This document shows, in pieces, positions 7,716-15,281 of a stretch of DNA of 37,139 nucleotides (the stretch's first letter is position 1; each line of letters opens with the position of its first letter). The DNA comes from Streptomyces sp. SM11. GTDB lineage: Bacteria > Actinomycetota > Actinomycetes > Streptomycetales > Streptomycetaceae. The notes under the pieces are model-generated. The model was not told the origin of the DNA. It was given only the letters and a program-made list of their open reading frames with translations, and ran no database searches. The translations under genes and the position numbers were made by a program. Location: NCBI RefSeq assembly GCF_002910905.1, contig NZ_NEUE01000239.1, positions 1 through 37,139 of the forward strand, given 5' to 3'.

Positions 7716-8326
7716 GCCGCCGCCTCCGTACACCGTTCCTGCGGGTGGAGGCGCCCGCCGTCCAGGCGCCAGAGCAGTTCCAGCCGGTCGATGTCGTACG
7801 CCAGGTGGGAGACGACCAGCACCGAGCGCCCCGTGTCGCGCAGCCTCGTCGCCAGTTCCCAGAAGCACAGGTACGTCTCCCAGTCGAAGCCCTGGTAGGG
7901 CTCGTCCAGCAGGAGTACGTCCGGGTCGTGCATGAGCGCCAGGGTCAGGTTCAGCTTCTGTCGGGAGCCTCCGCTGAGCAGGCCGGCACGCTGGTCGAGG
8001 TAGGCGGTGAAGGCCAGGGCCTCCATCACTTCTTCGGCGCGTCCGAGGTCCGGCAGGCCGAACGCGTACTTGAAGAAGTCGAGGTGCTGGCGGACGGTGA
8101 AGGAGTCGTCCAGCACCACGGACTGCGGGCAGTAGCCGAACCTGCTGTTGTGGCTCACCGAGCCTCGGTCCGGCCTGAGTTCACCGGAGAGGATCTTCAG
8201 CAGGGTCGTCTTGCCCGCGCCGTTCTCCCCGACGATGCCGGCGAGCGTGCCGGGCCGTAGCTGGAGGTCGACGCCGCGGAGAACGGCATGCTGCCGGTAG
8301 GAGTGGTGCACATCTGTGACGTCCAT
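7712..8326 (-). CDS. ABC transporter ATP-binding protein
   Basis: 204 residues, a compact nucleotide-binding domain. Walker A is GENGAGKTT (33-41), the Q-loop is in GYCPQS, the signature is LLSGGSRQKLN (from residue 116), Walker B is VLLLDEP (Asp141, Glu142) and the switch histidine is His174 in VVSHLAYD. All residues needed for ATP hydrolysis are present. It ends inside the first codon of the permease gene (ATGA overlap), so the two subunits are translationally coupled and probably assemble as a 2+2 exporter on the cytoplasmic face. It is short compared with drug-export ATPases of the DrrA type (about 300 residues), lacking their C-terminal extension. Confidence 0.92.
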   Translation of the reverse strand: MDVTDVHHSYRQHAVLRGVDLQLRPGTLAGIVGENGAGKTTLLKILSGELRPDRGSVSHNSRFGYCPQSVVLDDSFTVRQHLDFFKYAFGLPDLGRAEEVMEALAFTAYLDQRAGLLSGGSRQKLNLTLALMHDPDVLLLDEPYQGFDWETYLCFWELATRLRDTGRSVLVVSHLAYDIDRLELLWRLDGGRLHPQERCTEAAA

Positions 8327-8720
8327 CGTGTCGCTCCGTCGTACAGGTCTGACTGATGGCCGGGGGATCGGTCCCCCGGTTCCCCCGCCGGCGGGCCTTC
8401 CGGGTGGCCACCCCGGGGCGAACCGGCCCTCTCCTGCCCAACGAGCGGGCCGAGCAGCGGAAACGGTGTCGGCCGCTGGTGCGGCCGCCCTGCCGTCAAC
8501 CCCGTGCAGAGCGTGTCATCCGTGCGACGGGTCCACCGCCGAAGACGCGCCTGGAGGTCGCGGTTCGGCTGAGGGTTGTCCCGTAGCGTGACCGGGGCCC
8601 GGCCTTCACGACCACCTCCAGGAGAGGTTCCGTCACCACGCTCGGGGCCGCTCCCCCAGCGGTCCCGGTTCCGGCGCGTACCGGTGACGTCGCGCACAGC
8701 CCAGGGAAGGTCGGTCAGCC
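8327..8720. other. divergent intergenic region
   Basis: 394 bases between the leftward ABC operon and the rightward monooxygenase gene. I see no supportable gene. Short dyads such as GGGATCGGTCCC (about 8363-8374) and CCGCCGGCGG (about 8386-8395) are present but are weak evidence in DNA of this composition. Promoters for both directions must lie here. Confidence 0.4.
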
Positions 8721-10100
8721 ATGAGAACGTGCGTGATCGGAGCAGGCCCGTCCGGTCTGGCCGCGAGCAAGGTCCTTGCCTCGCGGAACGTCCCCTTCGA
8801 CTGTTTCGAGGCCGGTTCGCGCATCGGCGGGCTCTGGCGCCACGGCAACGACAACGGCATATCTGGCGTGTACGCGTCGCTACACGCGAACATCTCGAAG
8901 GAGAGCATGTCCTTCTCCTCGCTGGCCATGCCGGGCAGCTACCCGGTCTTCCCCCACCACAGCAAGGTCCTCGCCTACCTGGAGGACTACGCCGCGGCTT
9001 TCGGTCTGCACCGCCACATCACGCTCGGCACGGAGGTAACCTCGGTGCGGCCGCTGGACGACGGCGGCTGGGAGGTCGTCCACCGACCCCGCGGGGACCC
9101 GGCCGCGGAGGTGACGGCGCAGCGCTACACCGCGGTGGTGGTGGCCAACGGGCACCACTGGGCTCCCCGTCTCCCGGACCCCGCCGTGCCCGGGGCCGAG
9201 GACTTCGAGGGACCCGCTGTCCACTCGCACGACTACCGCGTCCCGGAACCCTACGCCGGACGGCGGGTACTGGTGATCGGTATGGGCAACTCCGCGTGCG
9301 AGATCGCGGCGGAGGTCTCCCGCTCGGCCGCACGGACGTACCTCTCCGCACGCCACCCGGCGCACGTGTTCCCCAAGATGCTGCTCGGCCGGCCGGCGGA
9401 CCACTTGGCGTGGAGCCCGCTGTCGGGCCTCCCCCGGTTCCTCAAAGGCCCGGCGATGGCGCTTCTCCTGCGGCTGACCCGTGGCGCCCCGGCCCACTAC
9501 GGGCTTCCCCGGCCCGTCCGCGGTCCCCTCGCCACCCACCCCTCCACTTCGGACGAACTCCTCGTCCAGCTGGCCCGGGGCGCGATCACCCCGAAGCCCG
9601 GCGTCAGCTCGTTCGGCCGGGACACGGCGACCTTCACGGACGGCAGCCGCGAACCCGTGGACGCCGTGGTGTACGCCACCGGTTACTCCATCCTCTTCCC
9701 GTTCCTCGACCCCACCGTCTTCGCCGCCCCGGACGGCCGCACAGAGCTCTATCTGCGCACCCTGCCTCCCCAGCTCCCGGGTCTCTACTTCATGGGGCTC
9801 GCTCAACCCGCCGGTGCCGCCTTCCCCTTGCTCGAACCACAGGCGGAATGGGTCGCCGGCCTGATCACCGGAGCGGTCGCGCCGCCGTCGCCGCAGGCCA
9901 TGAAGCGGGCCATCGACCGTGAGCGCCGACGCCATGGCAAGACCTACGTGTCCAGCTACCGTCATGGGATCGAGATCGACATCCGCTCCTACCGGAAGGC
10001 CCTGCGCCGCGAACTCCGCGCGGGCAGCAGCCGGGCGCGCGGTGTGGTCCCGCCCCGGTCCGCCGGGGCCGGTCCCGCTCCGGCGGCCGACGCCGTATGA
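8721..10100 (+). CDS. flavin-containing monooxygenase (FMO/Baeyer-Villiger-like)
   Basis: 459 residues with the two dinucleotide folds of class B flavoprotein monooxygenases: GAGPSG for FAD at residues 7-12 and GMGNSA for NADPH at about 187-192. Between them is the FMO fingerprint FEGPAVHSHDY (162-172; consensus FxGxxxHxxxY/F), and DAVVYATGY (about 314-322) closes the fold. These enzymes use NADPH and O2 to form a flavin C4a-hydroperoxide that oxygenates soft nucleophiles or carbonyls. The C-terminal 60 residues are Arg-rich and end in a low-complexity Pro/Ala tail. It converges with the acyltransferase gene, with 49 bases between the stops, so it is adjacent to but not obviously in the lipid operon. 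A role in tailoring the lipid product (for example on a C=C or an aldehyde) is possible but only by position. No strong ribosome site is evident; GGGAAGG lies about 13-19 bases upstream. Confidence 0.88.
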   Translation: MRTCVIGAGPSGLAASKVLASRNVPFDCFEAGSRIGGLWRHGNDNGISGVYASLHANISKESMSFSSLAMPGSYPVFPHHSKVLAYLEDYAAAFGLHRHITLGTEVTSVRPLDDGGWEVVHRPRGDPAAEVTAQRYTAVVVANGHHWAPRLPDPAVPGAEDFEGPAVHSHDYRVPEPYAGRRVLVIGMGNSACEIAAEVSRSAARTYLSARHPAHVFPKMLLGRPADHLAWSPLSGLPRFLKGPAMALLLRLTRGAPAHYGLPRPVRGPLATHPSTSDELLVQLARGAITPKPGVSSFGRDTATFTDGSREPVDAVVYATGYSILFPFLDPTVFAAPDGRTELYLRTLPPQLPGLYFMGLAQPAGAAFPLLEPQAEWVAGLITGAVAPPSPQAMKRAIDRERRRHGKTYVSSYRHGIEIDIRSYRKALRRELRAGSSRARGVVPPRSAGAGPAPAADAV

Positions 10101-10149
10101 TCCGGCCCCGGCGGCCCACTCGACAGCCGGCGCAGGAGAGCCCACGGGT

Positions 10150-11532
10150 TCACACCGGGGCCGAGCTCTTCTCCAGCTCACCCACAGCCTGCTCCCACAG
10201 CTCCGGCAGCAGTTCCCCCAGCGGAAGAGCGCGGTCGGCGACGAAGGACACCTCGGCCCAGTCCCCGAAGAACGACAGCCCCACCCCGAAGAGGTGCCAG
10301 GGCACGAGCGGGGGCAACAGAGCGGTGCCCGTCACCTGCGTCCCTCCCAGGCTTCCCTTGTCCGCGAGCGGCATGGAGGTGGCCACGACGTCGGTGACCC
10401 GCGAGGAAAGCATCCTTCGGAGGTACCACTCGGTGGGGCGGCCCGGCATGAAGCGGACCAGGTCCTGAATCGCCTGCCGCCAGGTCTCGCCCCGTACCTT
10501 CCGGGTCGTCGCCATGACGTGCTCCAGCCGCCGCAGGGAAGCGTCGCCGCCGGACCCGTCCGGCTGTTCCGGGACGGTCCGCACGGGCAGCTCCAGCGGC
10601 AGGGCGAAGCACCGGTTTCCCCACGTCTGGTCCTCGTCGGGGCGGCGTGCGTCGATGGGCAGCACGGCCGTCACCCGGGGAAGAGGTACGCCGGCGCGGT
10701 CCGTCCAGACCGACAACGCCCCGGCCAGCGCCGCCAGATGTGCATCGTGGGCCGAGCCGCCGCGTGCGGCTCCGATGCCGCGGAGGGTGTCCGCCGGTAC
10801 ACGGCCCCGCCACAGCCGCCGTTCCCCGGTGGGGACGAAGGCGGCGTCCGGGCGGTGGCCGCGAACGGCGAGGGAGCCGGCCATGAACTTCGTCGCCAGC
10901 CCGACAGCCCTGCCCACCCGCCGGGGCGCCCCGGCCCGACGACTCCGGCCCGGCACCGGGCGCGCCGACGGCTCCCCATCGCCCAGCATGGTGCGGAAGG
11001 TCATGGCGGCAGCCGAACCGTCCTGGCAGGCGTGGTGGAAGCGGTAGCACACGGCGTACGCATCGGGTGCGTGGCCGTGGATCAACCAGATCCCCCAGTA
11101 GGCGCCGGGGGCGAAGGGGGCGTTGAGGGCGGTGTTCAGGGCGGCCTCCCACGCGTCGGGGCCGTTGGCGGCCACCTCATGCACATGCCGGTCGACGGAG
11201 AAGTCCGCGTCCGGTTGCCACCGGAGCCGCCGGCCGCCTTCGACCCGGCTGGTGAGCAGAGGCATCCGGCCGATGCGGAAGCCGACGTACGCGCGAAGGT
11301 CGGCCAGGGCCGGGGGCGGGCCGCTGAGGTAGGCGACGCCACCGGCGTCCCAGCGCACATCGGGCCGGCGACGCGCCATGCTGAGGAACGCGCGGTCGAT
11401 CGCGTGGGTGGGGTGGCTGGGAAGCGGGACAGACGGACCGGGCGGGTCGGACCCGTCGGACGATTCGGACCGGGTGGCACGGTCGGACGGTTCGGGCCGG
11501 GCGGGCCGGGTGGACTGCTCGGAATCAGGCAT
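10150..11532 (-). CDS. wax ester synthase/diacylglycerol acyltransferase (WS/DGAT)-like acyltransferase
   Basis: 460 residues from the ATG at 11532. The catalytic motif HHACQDG (HHxxxDG; His166-His167, Asp171) sits after RFHH as in the bacterial WS/DGAT family, and the N-terminal HAIDRAFL corresponds to the family start (PxSxxDxxFL). In the C-terminal half, PIDARR followed by WGNRCFALPLELP matches the family's RxxDxxxxxGNxxxxxxxxLP block. The homologous part thus begins around residue 40; the Ser/Pro/Arg-rich leader (SEQSTRPARPEPSDR) is unusual and the true start may lie nearer HAIDRAFL. These enzymes transfer acyl groups from CoA (or possibly ACP) to fatty alcohols or diacylglycerol at the inner membrane or at lipid inclusions. 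It is transcribed divergently from the reductase-Pfa operon, suggesting that it uses the product of the synthase. Confidence 0.82.
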   Translation of the reverse strand: MPDSEQSTRPARPEPSDRATRSESSDGSDPPGPSVPLPSHPTHAIDRAFLSMARRRPDVRWDAGGVAYLSGPPPALADLRAYVGFRIGRMPLLTSRVEGGRRLRWQPDADFSVDRHVHEVAANGPDAWEAALNTALNAPFAPGAYWGIWLIHGHAPDAYAVCYRFHHACQDGSAAAMTFRTMLGDGEPSARPVPGRSRRAGAPRRVGRAVGLATKFMAGSLAVRGHRPDAAFVPTGERRLWRGRVPADTLRGIGAARGGSAHDAHLAALAGALSVWTDRAGVPLPRVTAVLPIDARRPDEDQTWGNRCFALPLELPVRTVPEQPDGSGGDASLRRLEHVMATTRKVRGETWRQAIQDLVRFMPGRPTEWYLRRMLSSRVTDVVATSMPLADKGSLGGTQVTGTALLPPLVPWHLFGVGLSFFGDWAEVSFVADRALPLGELLPELWEQAVGELEKSSAPV

Positions 11533-11949
11533 GGGCTTCGGGGTTTCCAATCCGGGGCCGAGGAGGACTCGCTGACGAATGGAAGGAGCTGACGGATCAG
11601 GGGAGGTGAGGGAGATGAGTGGATGGACCGCAGGGGCCGCTGTCGCGGGGCGGCCGGGACCGTCCACGGCCGACCGAGGCGCACCGTTGCCAAGCCGGCC
11701 GGTCACCAGGATGGGCATCGGCCGGAGCAGATCCGTGCGGCACGCGGCTGCCGAGCAGGCTTCGGCAGCCGGATTCGGGGCGGTTCCGGCGGCGGCCCGG
11801 CGCATCCGCTGTCGAGCCGCGTCCCGCCCGTTCCCCTGTCGTGACGGGCCTGCCGGACCTCGCTGCCCTCGGCCGACGCCGGAAGGGCGACCCCGCGCAG
11901 GTCGGTCCGGAGACCCACCGGAGGGTTCCCTCGAAAGGAGGACGGGGCT

Positions 11950-12165
11950 GTGATCGCTCCCGTCCGACTCCTGCCGTGTCACGCCGCCCCATGTTCCCGG
12001 GCGGCCTGGCTGCGGCAGCTTCCTCCGCTCCAAGCGGGCGCGCACGGTTCGCGGGGCGGCGTACTTCGTTCGGGTGAGCAGAGGGAATGCAGGCTCGCGT
12101 CCCGCTCACCGTCTGACATCGTGTGCCGTGCGCCGGAGTCATCGGGTCGAGTGAGGGCCCGATAA
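11950..12165 (+). CDS. possible small ORF or leader peptide ahead of the lipid operon
   Basis: The sequence AAAGGAGG ends nine bases before a GTG at 11950 that opens a 71-codon frame (starting MIAPVRLLPCHAAPCSRAAW). The Shine-Dalgarno is the best in the intergenic region, but the peptide is Arg/Ser rich and not recognisable, and codon use is not convincing. It ends about 295 bases before the reductase gene in the same direction. It could be a leader peptide, a small protein, or chance. Confidence 0.25.
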   Translation: MIAPVRLLPCHAAPCSRAAWLRQLPPLQAGAHGSRGGVLRSGEQRECRLASRSPSDIVCRAPESSGRVRAR

Positions 12166-12224
12166 TCCCCGGCGAGACGGGGCGGCGGAGAGTCGGCAAG
12201 CACCAGCCGGACCGGTCGGGCGGA

Positions 12225-12244
12225 CCGCACCGCACCGCACCGCA
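12225..12244. repeat. CCGCA tandem repeat, four copies
   Basis: Four exact copies of CCGCA followed by CCGG, located about 215 bases upstream of the thioester reductase start. Simple slippage repeat; a regulatory role is not shown. Confidence 0.6.
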
Positions 12245-12459
12245 CCGGCCGAACGACCCGTACCACGGACCGTGCGGCCGTCGGCGACCACTCCGTGTCG
12301 AAGGACGGCCGATACCGTCCCGTTCCACTCTCCCGTTGTCCGTTGTCCGCTCCCCGTTTCCCGTCCCTCATCTTCCGGTCCCTCTCCCGGTCGCCGCGAC
12401 GATGGCACCGCTGTCTCCGCACGCCATCGCCCCCCCTTCACCGCCCTTGGAGCACGCTC

Positions 12460-13608
12460 GTGCACGTCGCCCTCACCGGTGCCACCGGATTTCTCGGACT
12501 GCGCCTGTTGCGTCGCCTGCTCGACGCCCACCGGTCGGTGACGGTCCTCGCTCACGCGGGGTCGGGGAACGCTCTGCACCGCATCACCCGGTTCTTCGAA
12601 CTGACGGGTGCGCCGAAGGCGTTCACCGCAGGGCTTCCCGGTCGGCTGCGGGTGGTGGAGACCGAGCTGGCGCTGCCGCGGCTGGGGCTGTCGGAACGGA
12701 CGTTCCAGCGGCTCGCCGACGGCCTCGACGCGATCTGGCACAGCGCGGGCTCCATCAACCTGGAAGGTGATCTTCCCGAGCTGCGTCGGACCAACGTCGA
12801 AGGGACGCGGCACGTGCTGGAGTTGGCTGCGGCCGGCCGTCGGACACCGGTCGTCCACCACGTGAGCACCGCGTTCGTGGCCGGGGCGCTGCGGGAGGGA
12901 GTGGCGTACGAGGACGAGCTGGACGACGCCCACAGCTTCGAGAACGCCTACGAACGGTCCAAGTACGAGGCGGAGCTGCTGGTCCACGCGTGGTCCCGGG
13001 AACACGGCCGCCCGGCCCTGGTGCTGCGGCCCAGCATTCTGGTCACGGACCTGCCGCCGCACCCCGAGCTGCCCGCGCATCCGCTGCTGGTCGTCGAACG
13101 GATCCTGCGTGATGCGCGACGTGCCGCGGATCCCGTGGAGCCGGTCCCGCACGGCCCGCCCCGAGTCCGGATGGTGGGGCATCCGCACGGCAGGCTGAAC
13201 CTGTTGCAGGTGGAGCACGCGGCCGAGGTCATGGTGCGGCTGGCCGGGCTGCCGCCGTCGGGCGGGGTCGAGACGTACCACGTCGTCCATGACCGCGATG
13301 TGCCCGTTCCCACGGTCGTGGCACTCCTGGAACGGCTGGGTCCGATCTCGGTCGACCTGGTCGCCGCCAAGCCGGACGCTCCGTCGGCGCTGGAGGCGCT
13401 GCTGGACTTCTATCCGGGCATGACGATCTACCTCTCCCACCGGCGGCGGTTCGACGACACCCGGGTCAGGACCCGGCTGGGACCGTCGGCGGTCTCCGCC
13501 CCCGTGGGCCTCGACTACCTCTGGTCCGGTCTCGCCCCGCGGGGCGAGGCACTCCCCGGAGCGCCGGACATCCCCCCGGCCGCTCTCCCGTCCGCCCCGT
13601 ACGCCTGA
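12460..13608 (+). CDS. stand-alone thioester reductase (NAD-binding 4 / HetM-HglB-like SDR)
   Basis: 382 residues from the GTG at 12460, chosen because GGAG precedes it by 7-8 bases and the Rossmann motif then lies at the N-terminus as usual: GATGFLG at residues 7-13. The extended-SDR catalytic pair is YERSK (Tyr164, Lys168), preceded by HHVSTAFV and followed by LVLRPSILV. This is the fold of the reductase domains that release chains from carrier proteins and of fatty acyl-CoA reductases (NAD-binding 4, male-sterility family). The expected reaction is NADPH reduction of an acyl thioester to aldehyde, possibly on to alcohol. It is the first gene of the Pfa operon, 33 bases before pfaD. There is no fused carrier domain, so it must dock to the ACP of the PfaA-like protein. 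The last 40 residues are low-complexity Pro/Ala. An isomerase role typical of other extended SDRs is less likely given the context. Confidence 0.82.
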   Translation: MHVALTGATGFLGLRLLRRLLDAHRSVTVLAHAGSGNALHRITRFFELTGAPKAFTAGLPGRLRVVETELALPRLGLSERTFQRLADGLDAIWHSAGSINLEGDLPELRRTNVEGTRHVLELAAAGRRTPVVHHVSTAFVAGALREGVAYEDELDDAHSFENAYERSKYEAELLVHAWSREHGRPALVLRPSILVTDLPPHPELPAHPLLVVERILRDARRAADPVEPVPHGPPRVRMVGHPHGRLNLLQVEHAAEVMVRLAGLPPSGGVETYHVVHDRDVPVPTVVALLERLGPISVDLVAAKPDAPSALEALLDFYPGMTIYLSHRRRFDDTRVRTRLGPSAVSAPVGLDYLWSGLAPRGEALPGAPDIPPAALPSAPYA

Positions 13609-13641
13609 CCAGCAGCCGCCCTTCCCCGTTGGAGCCCTCCC

Positions 13642-15225
13642 GTGTCCGTCCTCGCCGTTCCCGGCTCCCCCGCCGCTTCCCCGCCGGTCTTCTCGCCCGA
13701 GGGAATCGCGGCCCGTGCCCGGCGGATCCGGGAGCCCGTCCACGTCGTCAGCGGCTCGGACGGCCGTGACCTGGGGCTCGCGACCGGTCCCGTACCCGAT
13801 GGCCCGGTGCTCGGTACGCTGCCGCCGCTGTACCCCGAATGGCTCGGCGGTCGCACCTTCTGCGAGGCGCACGGCGTCCGCTTCCCGTATGTCGCCGGGG
13901 AGATGGCGAACGGCATCGCGACCACCCGGATGGTCTCCGCGATGGCCGGGGCGGAGATGATCGGCTTCTTCGGCGCGGGCGGTCTGGCCTACCCCGAGGT
14001 GGAGCGGGCCGTCCAGTCCCTGGCGCACGAACTGGGGTCCCGCTCGAACTGGGGCGTCAACCTCATCCACTCGCCGGCCGAACCGACGCTGGAGTGGCGC
14101 GTCGCCGAACTGCTGCTGCGCACCGGTGTCCCCCTGATCTCCGCATCGGCGTTCATGGAGCTGACCCCGGCGGTCGTCCTGTGCTCGGCCCACGGGCTGC
14201 GCCGGGGCGCGGACGGCGGCATCGTCCGGCGCACGCGCCTGCTGGCGAAGGTCTCCCGGCCCGAGGTGGCCGAGAGGTTCCTCTCCCCCGCCCCGCCCGC
14301 GCTGCTGGACCCCCTCGTCGCCCGGGGGAAACTGACCCACCAGGAGGCTGAGCTGGCGGCCCTGGTGCCGGTGGCCGAGGACATCACCGTGGAGGCGGAC
14401 AGCGGTGGGCACACCGACAACCGGCCGTTGTCGGTCCTGCTGCCGAGGATCGCCGCACTGCGGGACGCGCTGTACCGACGGTTCGGATACCGCCGGCCGG
14501 TCCGGCTCGGCGCGGCCGGCGGCCTCGGCACTCCCGAGGCGGTGGCCGCCGCCTTCGCCCTCGGCGCGTCCTACGTGGTCGTCGGGTCGGTGAACCAGAC
14601 GGCCGTCGAGGCGGGCCTGTCCGACGAGGCCAAGGCGATGCTCTGCGACGCGGACGTCTCCGATGTGGCCATGGCCCCGGCGGCCGACATGTTCGAGCTC
14701 GGCGTGAGGCTCCAGGTGCTCTCCCGGGGGACGATGTTCGCCCCACGGGCCGCCCGGCTCCATGCGGCGTACCGGGACCACGGCTCGCTGGAGGAGATTC
14801 CGTCCGCGCTGCGGGCCTCGATCGAGCGCGATGTGCTGCGCGCCCCGTTCGACGAGGTCTGGCAGCGGGCACGCGCCTTCTGGGAGCAGCGCGATCCCGC
14901 CGAGATCACCCGGGCCGAGACCGATCCGAAGCACCGTATGGCCCTCGTCTTCCGCTGGTACCTGGGCAGTTCCAGCCGGTGGGCGATCACCGGGGAGGGG
15001 GCACGGCGGGCCGACTACCAGATCTGGTGCGGGCCCGCGATGGGTGCCTTCAACCAGTGGGTGGCGGGCTCGTTCCTGGCCGATCCGGCGCACCGGTCCG
15101 TGGTGCAGATCGCACTCAACCTGCTCGAAGGGGCCGCCGTGCTCACCCGCGCCCACCAACTGCGCACGTACGGCCTGGCGTTGCCGGCCGAGGCGTTCAC
15201 CCACGCGCCGTGCGAGCTGGCGTGA
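13642..15225 (+). CDS. pfaD: PfaD-like FMN-dependent enoyl reductase
   Basis: 527 residues, the family length. The GTG at 13642 follows GTTGGAG. Characteristic PfaD blocks are all present: FPYVAGEMANGIAT and then GFFGAGGL near the N-terminus, WGVNLIHSPAEPTLEWR, SASAFMELTPAVV, the FMN/phosphate-loop region EADSGGHTDNRP, then GAAGGLGTPEAVAAAFALGA with VVGSVNQT. It belongs to the nitronate monooxygenase-like TIM-barrel flavoproteins; in polyunsaturated fatty acid synthases PfaD acts in trans as the enoyl-ACP reductase that saturates selected double bonds during chain building. It lies between the reductase and the PfaA-like gene, with gaps of 33 and 56 bases, so co-transcription is very likely. 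Its presence separates this cluster from enediyne-type iterative PKSs, which lack it. Confidence 0.93.
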   Translation: MSVLAVPGSPAASPPVFSPEGIAARARRIREPVHVVSGSDGRDLGLATGPVPDGPVLGTLPPLYPEWLGGRTFCEAHGVRFPYVAGEMANGIATTRMVSAMAGAEMIGFFGAGGLAYPEVERAVQSLAHELGSRSNWGVNLIHSPAEPTLEWRVAELLLRTGVPLISASAFMELTPAVVLCSAHGLRRGADGGIVRRTRLLAKVSRPEVAERFLSPAPPALLDPLVARGKLTHQEAELAALVPVAEDITVEADSGGHTDNRPLSVLLPRIAALRDALYRRFGYRRPVRLGAAGGLGTPEAVAAAFALGASYVVVGSVNQTAVEAGLSDEAKAMLCDADVSDVAMAPAADMFELGVRLQVLSRGTMFAPRAARLHAAYRDHGSLEEIPSALRASIERDVLRAPFDEVWQRARAFWEQRDPAEITRAETDPKHRMALVFRWYLGSSSRWAITGEGARRADYQIWCGPAMGAFNQWVAGSFLADPAHRSVVQIALNLLEGAAVLTRAHQLRTYGLALPAEAFTHAPCELA

Positions 15226-15281
15226 GCGGCACCGACGCCGCCGAGGCGTCAGCGACGATCACCCGACATCGAGGAGACACC

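Larger units (their letters stand above)
11533..12459. other. long divergent intergenic region of the lipid cluster
   Basis: 927 bases between the acyltransferase start and the thioester reductase start. Reading frames here have Arg/Pro/Ser-rich translations typical of non-coding GC-rich DNA. Supportable items are one small frame with a perfect Shine-Dalgarno (11950-12165), a CCGCA tandem run (12225-12244) and C/T-rich tracts just before the reductase (about 12322-12440). An unusually long leader or a site for regulators of the cluster is likely. Confidence 0.4.

Noticed and set aside
10103..10163. 9-bp dyad CGGCCCCGG/CCGGGGCCG between the converging monooxygenase and acyltransferase genes
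   Set aside because: The arms are 43 bases apart and one lies inside the acyltransferase coding sequence; too weak to call a terminator in DNA of this composition.
12139..15204. 1021-codon open frame on the minus strand opposite the reductase and PfaD genes
   Set aside because: Its translation is Gly/Arg/Pro/His rich without domains, while the plus strand encodes clear enzyme motifs; open antisense frames are expected at this GC content.
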